Origin: Alteromonas hispanica
GTDB lineage: Bacteria; Pseudomonadota; Gammaproteobacteria; Enterobacterales; Alteromonadaceae
DNA length: 64,000 nucleotides
NCBI RefSeq assembly: GCF_010500915.1
Contig: NZ_JAAAWP010000005.1
Span: 1 to 64,000 of the forward strand
Reading direction: 5' to 3'
The notes beneath the pieces were generated by a model, which worked only from the letters and a program-made list of their open reading frames with translations, ran no database searches and was not told the origin of the DNA. How positions within the stretch are numbered: the first letter of the stretch is position 1; the number at the start of each line of letters is the position of its first letter. Position numbers and translations under genes: made by a program. This document shows positions 55,194-63,307 of the stretch, piece after piece.

Positions 55194-56357
55194 ATGACCA
55201 ATATTCTGATAATTGAAGATGTACAAGACATTGGCGAAAACCTTTCAGAATTTGCGCGTATTGCTGGATTTAATAGCCACTATACTGAAACGTATTCCAC
55301 GTTATCTTCTAAAGAACTCAGAAAAGCGTCGCATATTATCTTAGATTTAAATATGCCTGAACTCGACGGATTAGACATCTTAGATGAGCTTAAGATAATG
55401 AGTATTGAAGCGCCTATTATTCTGTGCTCTGGCATGTCAGACGATATAATAACAAGCGCCATAGATGTCATGAACGAGCTTGGATTATGTTTTGGCGGCT
55501 GCTTACCAAAACCATTCACGTTTGAACAATTTACGACATGTATCTCTAAAGCCTCGCTGGCACCGTCAGCTGTAAGCAGTTCACCTCAAGATATAAATAA
55601 GACAAGATTGACAAAAGGAGATTTAAAAATCGCTTTGCAACAAGGATGGTTCTACCCCGTTTTTCAACCTCAGATAGATATTTCCGATAACAGTCTTATG
55701 GGAATAGAATGCTTAGCGCGACTAGACCACCCACTACTAGGTCAGTACACTCCTGACGCTTTTATAACGCGATTAGTAGAAACTGACCTTATTGATGAGT
55801 TTACTACAGTGTTTATAAGAAACACGCTAACGGATCTTAACAGTATCGGCTACCCTAGAGATAAACGCATTTCATTTAATATAGATCCCAAGTCATTGCA
55901 CCGGTCATTACTTACTGACTTGACCCGTTATTTGTCTTCTCAGCATATTCAGCCAGAACAAATTTGCCTCGAAATCACAGAATTATCTGCCCTTGGATTA
56001 ACAAAAGAATTAAGAACTTTGTTGACTAAAATTCGAATGAGCGGCGTTCATATCTCAATGGATGATTTTGGCACAGGTTTTTCTACCATACATGAACTTG
56101 ATCAGCTGCCTTTCGATGAAGTAAAAATTGACTGTGAATTTGTTTCAAAAATGACAGAAAGGGCTGGTTCTTTGGCTATTGTGAAAAATATTGTCTCACT
56201 AGGACATGATTTAAACATGGTGGTCGTGGCAGAAGGTGTAGAAACTCAGGAACAGGTAAACATTTTAAAGCAGCTTAATTGTAAATTTATGCAGGGTTAC
56301 TTTTTTTCTAAACCTGTAATATTAGATGAACTTGCTTCAAAGCTACATCACATGTAG
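55194..56357 (+). CDS. Response regulator with EAL (cyclic-di-GMP phosphodiesterase) output
   Basis: The 387-residue protein has a receiver (phospho-Asp51 in ILDLNMPELDG, Lys106 in LPKPF) and an EAL domain from ~140. Catalytic motifs are present: ECL in place of EAL (Glu172), 'NIDPKSL', 'EITELSAL', DDFGTG, 'VKIDCEF', 'AEGVE' and 'MQGYFFSKP'. The metal and base residues are thus kept, so it should degrade c-di-GMP. AGGGA precedes the ATG. It ties the che-linked kinases to the motile/sessile switch. Confidence 0.9.
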   Translation: MTNILIIEDVQDIGENLSEFARIAGFNSHYTETYSTLSSKELRKASHIILDLNMPELDGLDILDELKIMSIEAPIILCSGMSDDIITSAIDVMNELGLCFGGCLPKPFTFEQFTTCISKASLAPSAVSSSPQDINKTRLTKGDLKIALQQGWFYPVFQPQIDISDNSLMGIECLARLDHPLLGQYTPDAFITRLVETDLIDEFTTVFIRNTLTDLNSIGYPRDKRISFNIDPKSLHRSLLTDLTRYLSSQHIQPEQICLEITELSALGLTKELRTLLTKIRMSGVHISMDDFGTGFSTIHELDQLPFDEVKIDCEFVSKMTERAGSLAIVKNIVSLGHDLNMVVVAEGVETQEQVNILKQLNCKFMQGYFFSKPVILDELASKLHHM

Positions 56358-56402
56358 CAATTCATCGAATACCGTTAGATGAAGAAACGCCTGGAGAAAA
56401 CT

Positions 56403-57947
56403 GTGTCTATGTATAAGAACGACAACTCAGCAAACGGCGAAGAACCAAAACCAGAAACAAATTGTGTTTTATTTCCTACCACGCTAATCATTGCTATAGA
56501 TAGGTTCGGGGTGGTAAAAAAACTGAATGAATCAGCGTTGCGTGCTGTGGATTGGAATACTTCAGAACTCAATAAACACACCATTCAGTCTCTCATAGTG
56601 GAAGCGGAACGAGCCCATTTTACATCATTACTCGACGAATGCGTCGAAACCAAGCGACGCTGCACAACAGCTGTTAGCTTTTTAAAAGGCAATGTCGGCT
56701 CTGTGAGATATCACTGCCAATTAGAAAGCCTTCATTGCGACGAACACGATGAGGTTATCGTTTACGCATTACCCGAGGAGCCACACAGAATTAACGCGCT
56801 TGAAGATTTTAAAGAAAACGACGTTGGTGATCGCTACGCATCGCTATCAACCAAGTTAGAATTATTATCGAAAGTCGCTAGTATATCTATTACTGGAATT
56901 ACCATCTGTGATAGCAAAAGAAAACTTCTATGGGCAAATCACGCATTTGAAAAAATAACAGGATATTGCCTTGATGAAATCAAAAATCGCTCTCTAGGTG
57001 CATTTTTGCAAGGCAAGAACACCGACAAAAAAGTGACTAAACACATCAACGACTCACTCAATAAAGGCGTCGATGTCGATGTTGAAATACTGAATTATTC
57101 AAAAAAAGGCGTGGAATATTGGTGCCACTTACTTATATCCCCGGTGTTTGAACAAGATAAAATCACCCATTTCATCGGAATTCAGCATGACATTACTCAA
57201 CAGAAAAAACAGCATGAAGTATTGTCGAGACGCTCACGTATGCATGCTGTAGCTCAATTAGCTGGCAAAGTTTGTCACGATATCAATAATATTATGGCCA
57301 TTATATCGGGAAACGTACAATTACTGTCGATGCAAAAAAAGGATGAAAAAAACACTAAATATATTAAAAATATCGAAGTTGCCACAGATAGGGCCTCTTG
57401 CGTAACGCAAGATTTATTACGCAAAGTAAAAAGCGAGCAACAAGATAAAAGACCGATAAACATCAATCAAACTATCAATGATGCCATTGCCTTAATCAAC
57501 CATCGCTTTACCGCATCAGTATCGTATGAAACATACCTGCAATATAATAATGCAATAGCGATTAATAAAGCCTTATTCCTAGAGGTTATTCTTAGCTTAC
57601 TTTATCGTGCAAACGATGCCATTAAAAAAACGGGTAACATTACTATTGAAACATATCCTATCGATGCATTTACTCCTAGAAACGGTGTTGTACTACATCG
57701 CCCAGCAAATCACGAAAGATATGCGTTTATCAGCGTGAAAGATTCCGGTGTTGGTATAGAAGCTTCAAAAATTCCAGACTATTTTGCTCCAAGAGAGTTT
57801 CACCAAATAAGAGCGGTCGACACGCCCGATTTTACATTGCTAGATGACTTTTGCCTTCTCAGTAAATCTGGCTTAGCAATAAATAGTTATCTCGATAAGG
57901 GCACTACTGTTTGTATTTGGATTCCCGAGAATAGATTAAATGACTAA
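56403..57947 (+). CDS. PAS/LOV-like sensor histidine kinase with degenerate ATPase end
   Basis: The 514-residue protein has an N-terminal PAS-like region, then a second PAS (~160-270) that strongly resembles LOV domains ('FLQGKNTD', 'NYSKKGVEYWCHLLISPV', 'FIGIQHDIT'). The LOV photo-adduct Cys is replaced by Gly in the 'SLGAFLQ' segment. HisKA has 'CHDINN' (His ~292). The ATPase domain keeps the N-box ('LLYRANDAI') and DSGVG, but the G2 GTGLGL loop is unrecognisable. I chose GTG 56403 (GGAG six bases upstream) over ATG 56379. It overlaps the next receiver gene, a likely partner. Confidence 0.82.
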   Translation: MSMYKNDNSANGEEPKPETNCVLFPTTLIIAIDRFGVVKKLNESALRAVDWNTSELNKHTIQSLIVEAERAHFTSLLDECVETKRRCTTAVSFLKGNVGSVRYHCQLESLHCDEHDEVIVYALPEEPHRINALEDFKENDVGDRYASLSTKLELLSKVASISITGITICDSKRKLLWANHAFEKITGYCLDEIKNRSLGAFLQGKNTDKKVTKHINDSLNKGVDVDVEILNYSKKGVEYWCHLLISPVFEQDKITHFIGIQHDITQQKKQHEVLSRRSRMHAVAQLAGKVCHDINNIMAIISGNVQLLSMQKKDEKNTKYIKNIEVATDRASCVTQDLLRKVKSEQQDKRPININQTINDAIALINHRFTASVSYETYLQYNNAIAINKALFLEVILSLLYRANDAIKKTGNITIETYPIDAFTPRNGVVLHRPANHERYAFISVKDSGVGIEASKIPDYFAPREFHQIRAVDTPDFTLLDDFCLLSKSGLAINSYLDKGTTVCIWIPENRLND

Positions 57948-58320
57948 CAATAAGGAGGTGTTAACAGTAGTTGTCGTCGACGACGAGGTAATGATTTTAG
58001 ATGTTATGAAGAGCATTCTAGAGGCACATGGACTGACTGTGTTTAGCTTTACTTGTGCATCTGAGGCCATGGCCTATATTTGCGAAAACAGTTCGTCAAT
58101 TGACGCCGTAGTAACTGATTATAAGATGCCTGGTAAGATTAACGGTTACGATATTTACAAGTTAATAAGAGCAAAGTTTCCGTCGATAGCATGCTTCATC
58201 GCTTCGGGCTATATTGAAATAGAAGAAGCCGAGGTTGAAGAACAATTTCTGACTACAAAACCAATAAATTTCGAGCAGTTTCTTCCTGCTTTATACACAG
58301 CCTGCGGGGCCAGAAAGTAA
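57940..58320 (+). CDS. Single-domain receiver protein
   Basis: The 126-residue receiver has VVDDE, phospho-Asp in VVTDYKMPG, switch Ser in 'FIASGY' and Lys in 'TTKPI'. With no output domain, it acts as a phosphate shuttle or sink, or by protein contact. It overlaps the preceding kinase by eight bases and lies 25 bases from the next hybrid kinase. An AAGGAGG sequence just inside the gene (57950-57956) is too close to the next in-frame GTG to be its ribosome site. Confidence 0.85.
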   Translation: MTNNKEVLTVVVVDDEVMILDVMKSILEAHGLTVFSFTCASEAMAYICENSSSIDAVVTDYKMPGKINGYDIYKLIRAKFPSIACFIASGYIEIEEAEVEEQFLTTKPINFEQFLPALYTACGARK

Positions 58321-58345
58321 TACAGCACCTCAAAAAAGCGGATAA

Positions 58346-60340
58346 ATGATGACGCAAAATCATGAAATATCGAGTTTAGAAGAACGGATAAAAGTACTAG
58401 AGCAAAAATTAAGCGACATCCACAAACAAAAATCTGACGAAAACCACTATCGCCTTTTGTTTGATAATGTCCAGCATGAGGTATATGTATGGAAGTTACG
58501 ATATGACGATAGCGGTAAAATATTAAACTGGTATCTCGCTGACGCAAATAAAAAAGCATTAAGGACTGCTGGAAAAAGTCTAGAAAAGGTTTTAGGTAAA
58601 CATACGTCAGATATTTTTGACTCGGGTACATCGGAATATTTCAAAGCCTCTGTCAACAACATGTTTGCTACCCATGAACCACATTCATGGGAATATTATC
58701 TTGCCAAAACAGGCCAGCACATGAAAGTGACTAATTTTCCAGGTGATCACTACTTTATTAGCTCATGTGTTGATATCACGGCAACAGTCAAAACAGAGAC
58801 TAGATTAAGGGACACCGTACTCCAACTTGAAGAAGCGATATCCGCTGGCAACGTTGGCTTATGGGATTGGGACTTGCTATCTAATACGACCTATTTTTCT
58901 CCAGAGTGGAAGAAACAATTGGGATATGCGCCACATGAATTAGCAAATCACTTTGGCGAATGGGAAAGCCGAGTGCACCCAGAAGACATAAAAGATGTGC
59001 TCGTCAAAGTCAATGAAACGCTTTGCTCTGGCAAAGACTATCACGATATAGAATTTAGAATGCAGCACAGGAATGGAGACTATCGCTGGATTTTAGCCCA
59101 TGCATCGATGATCACTAATAAATACGGCAAGCCTATCCGGCTAGTGGGCTCTCATATCGATATTACCGAACGAAAGCAAATGGAAGAGAACAATATGCAA
59201 CAGGAGAAGTTGCAGGCTCTTGGAACTTTAGCCAGCGGTATCGCGCACGACTTTAACAACCTTCTTACCCCTGTACTTGGCTATACTCAATTAATAAAAA
59301 CCCTGCTACCAGAAAAACACGCAGCAACAGGCTATCTTGAGCATATAGAGGTTTCAGCGGAACGTGCAAAAGATTTATCACAGCAAATTTTGTTGATGAC
59401 CAGAAAATCCATCAAAAATATAAAGCCAGTTAATATTGAGAAACTTGCCGAAGAGGTGATTTCAACGGTGCAAAGTCATTGCCCTGAAAGTATTGTGGTT
59501 CAAACGATGATTGAAGACGAACTTCCGACTTTAGGTGCCGAACCCGCACAAATTCATCGACTATTGTTGAACCTTTGTAACAATGCGGTTCACGCCATGC
59601 CACAGGGGGGAGAACTTACTGTTGAGATAAGCTCATGCCTGAAACAGCTAAAAGCTTTAGAGGATGAATGTGAGGAAAATTATATTTGCATAAAGATAAA
59701 AGATACGGGTAAAGGAATTGATAGCCAAGCGATTAGTCGTATTTTTGAACCTTTTTTCACAACTAAGCTTTATGGAACTGAGCGGGGGACAGGGTTAGGA
59801 TTAGCTATAGTAGACAGCGCTGTTAAGCAACACAAAGGCCACATTGAAGTAGCAAGTGAAGTTGGAATTGGGACAGAATTCACTATTTATCTACCTATAA
59901 TTGCAGGACATTCTCAAGAGCAGTCAAAGACGTGGGAAAAGGCCAGTAACCTACAAGGTCTTGGTATTGTTTTGTTGGATGATGAGCTTGCTATTTGTCA
60001 ATTGGGCGACGCCCTTCTTAGTAAGTTGGGTTGCAGCGTTGTTACTTTTCAGCATGTTAACGAATGTATAGAATTTTTAGCTAAACATGAGACAGAATAC
60101 GATTTGCTCATCAGTGATTACGCGCTACCTGAAATGAGTGGCGATAAGGTTATTTCAACATTGAGAGAGAAGGGTATAGTTATCCCTTGTGTTATCGCAA
60201 CGGGTTTTACGCAGTTAGCCACAGAGAAAAACTGCAAACTTTGGCAGTGCGCAAGAATAATAAGCAAACCATTTACTATTGATGCATTAAGAGATGCAAT
60301 TTCGCGCGTCGTTCACGAATCACATTCAACTCTTGAATGA
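58346..60340 (+). CDS. Hybrid sensor histidine kinase (PAS-PAS-HisKA-HATPase-REC)
   Basis: The 664-residue soluble kinase opens with a coiled coil (~6-30), then two PAS domains. The second (~155-285, 'GNVGLWDWDLLSNTTYFSPEWKKQLGY', 'HPED', 'RNGDYRWILAH') is the PAS_3 type. HisKA has SGIAHDFNNLL. HATPase is complete ('NLCNNAVHAM', DTGKGID, 'GTGLGLAIV'). A C-terminal receiver has phospho-Asp in 'LLISDYALPEMSG' and Lys in 'ISKPFT'. It has no membrane segment, so it senses an internal signal. It closes the plus-strand signalling train and could phosphorylate the neighbouring receivers. Confidence 0.92.
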   Translation: MMTQNHEISSLEERIKVLEQKLSDIHKQKSDENHYRLLFDNVQHEVYVWKLRYDDSGKILNWYLADANKKALRTAGKSLEKVLGKHTSDIFDSGTSEYFKASVNNMFATHEPHSWEYYLAKTGQHMKVTNFPGDHYFISSCVDITATVKTETRLRDTVLQLEEAISAGNVGLWDWDLLSNTTYFSPEWKKQLGYAPHELANHFGEWESRVHPEDIKDVLVKVNETLCSGKDYHDIEFRMQHRNGDYRWILAHASMITNKYGKPIRLVGSHIDITERKQMEENNMQQEKLQALGTLASGIAHDFNNLLTPVLGYTQLIKTLLPEKHAATGYLEHIEVSAERAKDLSQQILLMTRKSIKNIKPVNIEKLAEEVISTVQSHCPESIVVQTMIEDELPTLGAEPAQIHRLLLNLCNNAVHAMPQGGELTVEISSCLKQLKALEDECEENYICIKIKDTGKGIDSQAISRIFEPFFTTKLYGTERGTGLGLAIVDSAVKQHKGHIEVASEVGIGTEFTIYLPIIAGHSQEQSKTWEKASNLQGLGIVLLDDELAICQLGDALLSKLGCSVVTFQHVNECIEFLAKHETEYDLLISDYALPEMSGDKVISTLREKGIVIPCVIATGFTQLATEKNCKLWQCARIISKPFTIDALRDAISRVVHESHSTLE

Positions 60341-60501
60341 ATTGTCTCATTAACTTGAGAAAGTCCAGACAAAGGGGAAAGGGTCTTTCAATAAAGAGGG
60401 AATATGATTAAGTACCGAAAGTTGCGACAACTCTCATCGAAAGAGTGTATTTATCGCGGGGGTAACTACCAACTAGCTGATACATTAAAACTTACGAATA
60501 A
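60341..60501. other. Spacer between the hybrid kinase and rnpB
   Basis: No gene is supported. A GAAAG/CTTTC inverted repeat near 60375-60390 could help end the kinase transcript, but it lacks a T-run. Confidence 0.4.
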
Positions 60502-60854
60502 AGGTGGAGTTGGCCGATAAGCCGGGTTCTGTCGTGGGCAACCATTCCTCTAGATCAGCAATCACTCACTGATTCAAGCAACCTACCCGATCCCCATGCG
60601 GGCCGCACGTTGAGGGATCCTATTTGGTCTTGCTCCGGGTGGAGTTTACCTCGCCACACTCTGTTACCAGAGGCGCGGTGCGCTCTTACCGCACCCTTTC
60701 AGCCTTACCGGCATGTAAACATGCTTAGGCGGTCTTCTCTCTGCTGCACTTGTCGTCGGCTCTCGCCGCCCAGACGTTATCTGGCACCCTGCCCTATGGA
60801 GCCCGGACTTTCCTCCCCTTTCTTACGAAAGCGGCGATTGCCTGGCCAACTCCG
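60502..60854 (-). ncRNA. rnpB: RNase P RNA (class A)
   Basis: The minus strand carries the conserved core of bacterial RNase P RNA. The 5' part reads GGAGGAAAGTCCGGGCTCC followed by ATAGGGCAGGGTGCCAG, and the 3' part ends CCCGGCTTATCGGCC. The ends GGAGTTGGCC and GGCCAACTCC form a perfect 10-bp P1 helix, which sets the limits to within a few bases. Length (~353) fits class A. It processes tRNA precursors with the RnpA protein. Small frames across it are not genes. Confidence 0.97.
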
Positions 60855-60860
60855 CGGCGC

Positions 60861-60866
60861 ATTCTA
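60861..60866 (-). promoter_or_regulatory. -10 element of rnpB
   Basis: On the minus strand TAGAAT lies seven bases before the predicted RNA 5' end, followed by a GC-rich GCGCCGC discriminator typical of stable-RNA promoters. No clear -35 at 17 bases. Confidence 0.55.
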
Positions 60867-61032
60867 CATGAAGCCCCCTTTAATAGCGAACAACTTACGG
60901 CATTAACGTTGATATTCGCACGGTAAAATGAATGCCTACTACTCCGAATATCATAAGACAGCATGTTTATTTGATAAAGATTGCGTTTTTCACTTAGACT
61001 GACCACTTTATTTTTCACAAGCGTAATCAGTA

Positions 61033-61830
61033 ATGTTAACACTAGCTAAATCTACCTCTTTGCGAGCTATGGGCGCTTTATGCCTGCTTGCAGCCGCCTC
61101 TGCGCACGCCACCGTTGTTGAAGTACGAACCGTACTAGGTGATGTACAAATAAACCTTTTCGATGAAGAAACGCCTGAAACTGTAGAGAATTTTTTGAAC
61201 TACGTAAACTCGGGGGCTTATGCAAACACAGTGGTGCATCGTTTAGAGCCAAGCTTTGTAGCGCAAAGCGGCGGTTTTGTTTATAACGGTATGTTCCCTC
61301 TTGATAATGTTCCCACGGGAACTCCTGTTGTGAATGAGCCTACGTTATCTAACGTTCGCGGTACTATTGCAATGGCAAAACTCGCCAGCTCTCCTGATAG
61401 CGCCACATCACAGTGGTTTATTAACTTATCTGACAACAGCGCAAACCTAGATGTGCAAAATGGTGGATTTACCGTGTTTGGCCAAGTACTGGGAAATGGA
61501 ATGGAAGTGTTTGATGCAATTGAAGCACTACCACGTTTTGACTTAGGCGGTGCGGCCTCGTCTATTCCACTGAGAGATTACACCAGCACCGATGCAAGTA
61601 ACGAGGTTGAGATAACGGGCGACAACTTGGTGATTATTACTGATGTAGTAGTGACAGATAGCGCAACGGTTACCAATCCAGATATTGTACCGGTTGAAAA
61701 TACGCTGCTAGACGCGGGCTCACCTAATGTACCGGGTTCTAACAACGATTCGTCTGGCGGTGGAAGCTTAGGCTTTTTCCTGCTTAGCTTAGCGCTGGTA
61801 TGTCGCTGCGTTAAGTTTAAGCGTTCATAA
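61033..61830 (+). CDS. Exported cyclophilin-type peptidyl-prolyl isomerase with GlyGly-CTERM tail
   Basis: The 265-residue protein has a signal peptide (MGALCLLAAASAHA). A cyclophilin domain (~27-200) follows, with 'EETPETVENFLNYV', 'VVHRL', 'FVAQSGGF', 'RGTIAMAK', 'SATSQWFINLSDN' and 'FTVFGQVLGNGMEV'. The C-terminus has a Ser/Gly run (SSGGGS), a hydrophobic helix (LGFFLLSLALVC) and a basic end (KFKRS). This is the GlyGly-CTERM sorting signal recognised by rhombosortase, often on type II secreted enzymes. It would speed proline isomerisation in proteins outside the inner membrane. A strong terminator follows. Confidence 0.9.
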   Translation: MLTLAKSTSLRAMGALCLLAAASAHATVVEVRTVLGDVQINLFDEETPETVENFLNYVNSGAYANTVVHRLEPSFVAQSGGFVYNGMFPLDNVPTGTPVVNEPTLSNVRGTIAMAKLASSPDSATSQWFINLSDNSANLDVQNGGFTVFGQVLGNGMEVFDAIEALPRFDLGGAASSIPLRDYTSTDASNEVEITGDNLVIITDVVVTDSATVTNPDIVPVENTLLDAGSPNVPGSNNDSSGGGSLGFFLLSLALVCRCVKFKRS

Positions 61831-61870
61831 GCCTTTAGCCGGCTATAAGACGCCCTTAGCGACTATAGGA

Positions 61871-61900
61871 AGCCACCTTTCATCAAAAGGTGGCTTTTTT
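61871..61900. terminator. Intrinsic terminator after the cyclophilin gene
   Basis: AGCCACCTTT (61871-61880) pairs with AAAGGTGGCT (61886-61895) with a five-base loop, followed by TTTTTT. It also faces the convergent reductase gene. Confidence 0.95.
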
Positions 61901-61917
61901 ACTCATAAAATTAAAAT

Positions 61918-63045
61918 CTATTTCTGTGGATTAATTAAATACTTCTCACCGGTTTTTTTCGCATTGTATTGAGCAATTTTTTCAGGCTGCAATGCTTCTT
62001 CTAAGCTTAATACATCGGTGAAGTCGCTCTTAAACGTGGTGTTAATTTCATTTGCTACACGATGATGTAGCGCCCCCACTTTTTCTGGGGCTAGCTTGCC
62101 TAAGAAGCGCATTAATAGCCACCCGCCAATTCCCCAAGTCATGCCGTAGGCACGGTTTAATATAGTAGGTGAAAAGTCTAGGCCGCCATAAATGTAAACT
62201 TGTTTGTTGGCGTCTGAGCCGTAGGTATTGAAACCTTCGGCGTCTTTGCTTCCAACCGCTTCCATTGCCGTTAGTATGTCGCTTACTAACTCGCCCCCAC
62301 CAATGGCATCAAACGCCAATGTAGCACCGGTTTCTTCAATGGCTTTGTAGAGATCTTTTTTGAAACTATCGCTTGATGAGTTGCACACGTATTTTGCGCC
62401 AATCTCAGTGAGTAAATCAGCTTGAGACTGCTTACGTACTATATTGACCAAGGGCACGCCTTCGGCAATACAAATTTTGTTTAGCATAATACCTAAGTTA
62501 GAGGCCGCTGCTGTATGAACCAATGCACTATGACCTTCCATGCGCATGGTTTCTACCATACCCAATGCCGTTAGCGGGTTTACAAATGAAGACGCGGCTT
62601 GCTGTGGCGTAGTCTCTTCTTTATGAACAATGCACGCTTGAACCGGTACACAGCAATACTGCGCAAAACATGCACCCGATAATACTGCTACTGTTTTACC
62701 TAACATAGACTGCGCCGCTTCGCTTTCACCGGCAGCGACTACTACGCCAGCCCCTTCATTACCGATAGGCAGTGACATATCCAGGCGAGATTTTATACGA
62801 GGTAGTAAACCAGGGTGCACGGGGGCTGTTAACTGTCCCTTATTGGCATCGAAGGTGGCTTCATTCAAATTTGCAGGGCCAAACATGGGCCACATATCAG
62901 AGGGATTGATAGGTGTGGCTTCAATTTTAACAACAACTTGATGTGCTTTAGGTTCGGGAATATCAGAGTCAACGAGGTTAATTTCTAGCTGACCTTGTGA
63001 AGTGATTTTTGTTAGTAGTTGTTTTGATGTTGTCACAGTAATCAT
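61918..63045 (-). CDS. Medium-chain dehydrogenase/reductase (quinone-oxidoreductase-like)
   Basis: The 375-residue MDR-fold protein has 'VVVKIEATPINPSDMW' and GNEGAGVVVAAG in the N-terminal substrate domain. The NADP-binding domain follows, with 'HSALVHTAAASNLGIMLNKICIAEG' and 'LAFDAIGGG'. The Cys/His zinc ligands of alcohol dehydrogenases are not apparent, pointing to the zinc-free quinone/enoyl reductase branch. The substrate is unknown. It is monocistronic and cytosolic. Confidence 0.85.
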   Translation of the reverse strand: MITVTTSKQLLTKITSQGQLEINLVDSDIPEPKAHQVVVKIEATPINPSDMWPMFGPANLNEATFDANKGQLTAPVHPGLLPRIKSRLDMSLPIGNEGAGVVVAAGESEAAQSMLGKTVAVLSGACFAQYCCVPVQACIVHKEETTPQQAASSFVNPLTALGMVETMRMEGHSALVHTAAASNLGIMLNKICIAEGVPLVNIVRKQSQADLLTEIGAKYVCNSSSDSFKKDLYKAIEETGATLAFDAIGGGELVSDILTAMEAVGSKDAEGFNTYGSDANKQVYIYGGLDFSPTILNRAYGMTWGIGGWLLMRFLGKLAPEKVGALHHRVANEINTTFKSDFTDVLSLEEALQPEKIAQYNAKKTGEKYLINPQK

Positions 63046-63307
63046 TCTCCGTGTAATTATATTAAGTAATAGCGTTTGCTTATAACCTTACGCTAGCACT
63101 AAGAAAAGCCGCACGCGAATAACTTAGGTGGATAGGCAATCATAAGAGTTAATCGGTACACGGTGCCGGCTGTTGTACTTATGCAGTCAGTTGTACTTTA
63201 CAAAAAGGTACTTTCGCCTATTTCTAAAACCACCAGCAACTTGTACCCATCACCAATAATCACTATTGTAGAGCGATTAGCATCCACTTAAAAAAAGGAT
63301 TTACTCC

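Noticed and set aside
60610..61042. Reading frames on both strands across 60502-60854
   Set aside because: This region is RNase P RNA; the frames (for example 60610-60906 and 60794-61042) are incidental.
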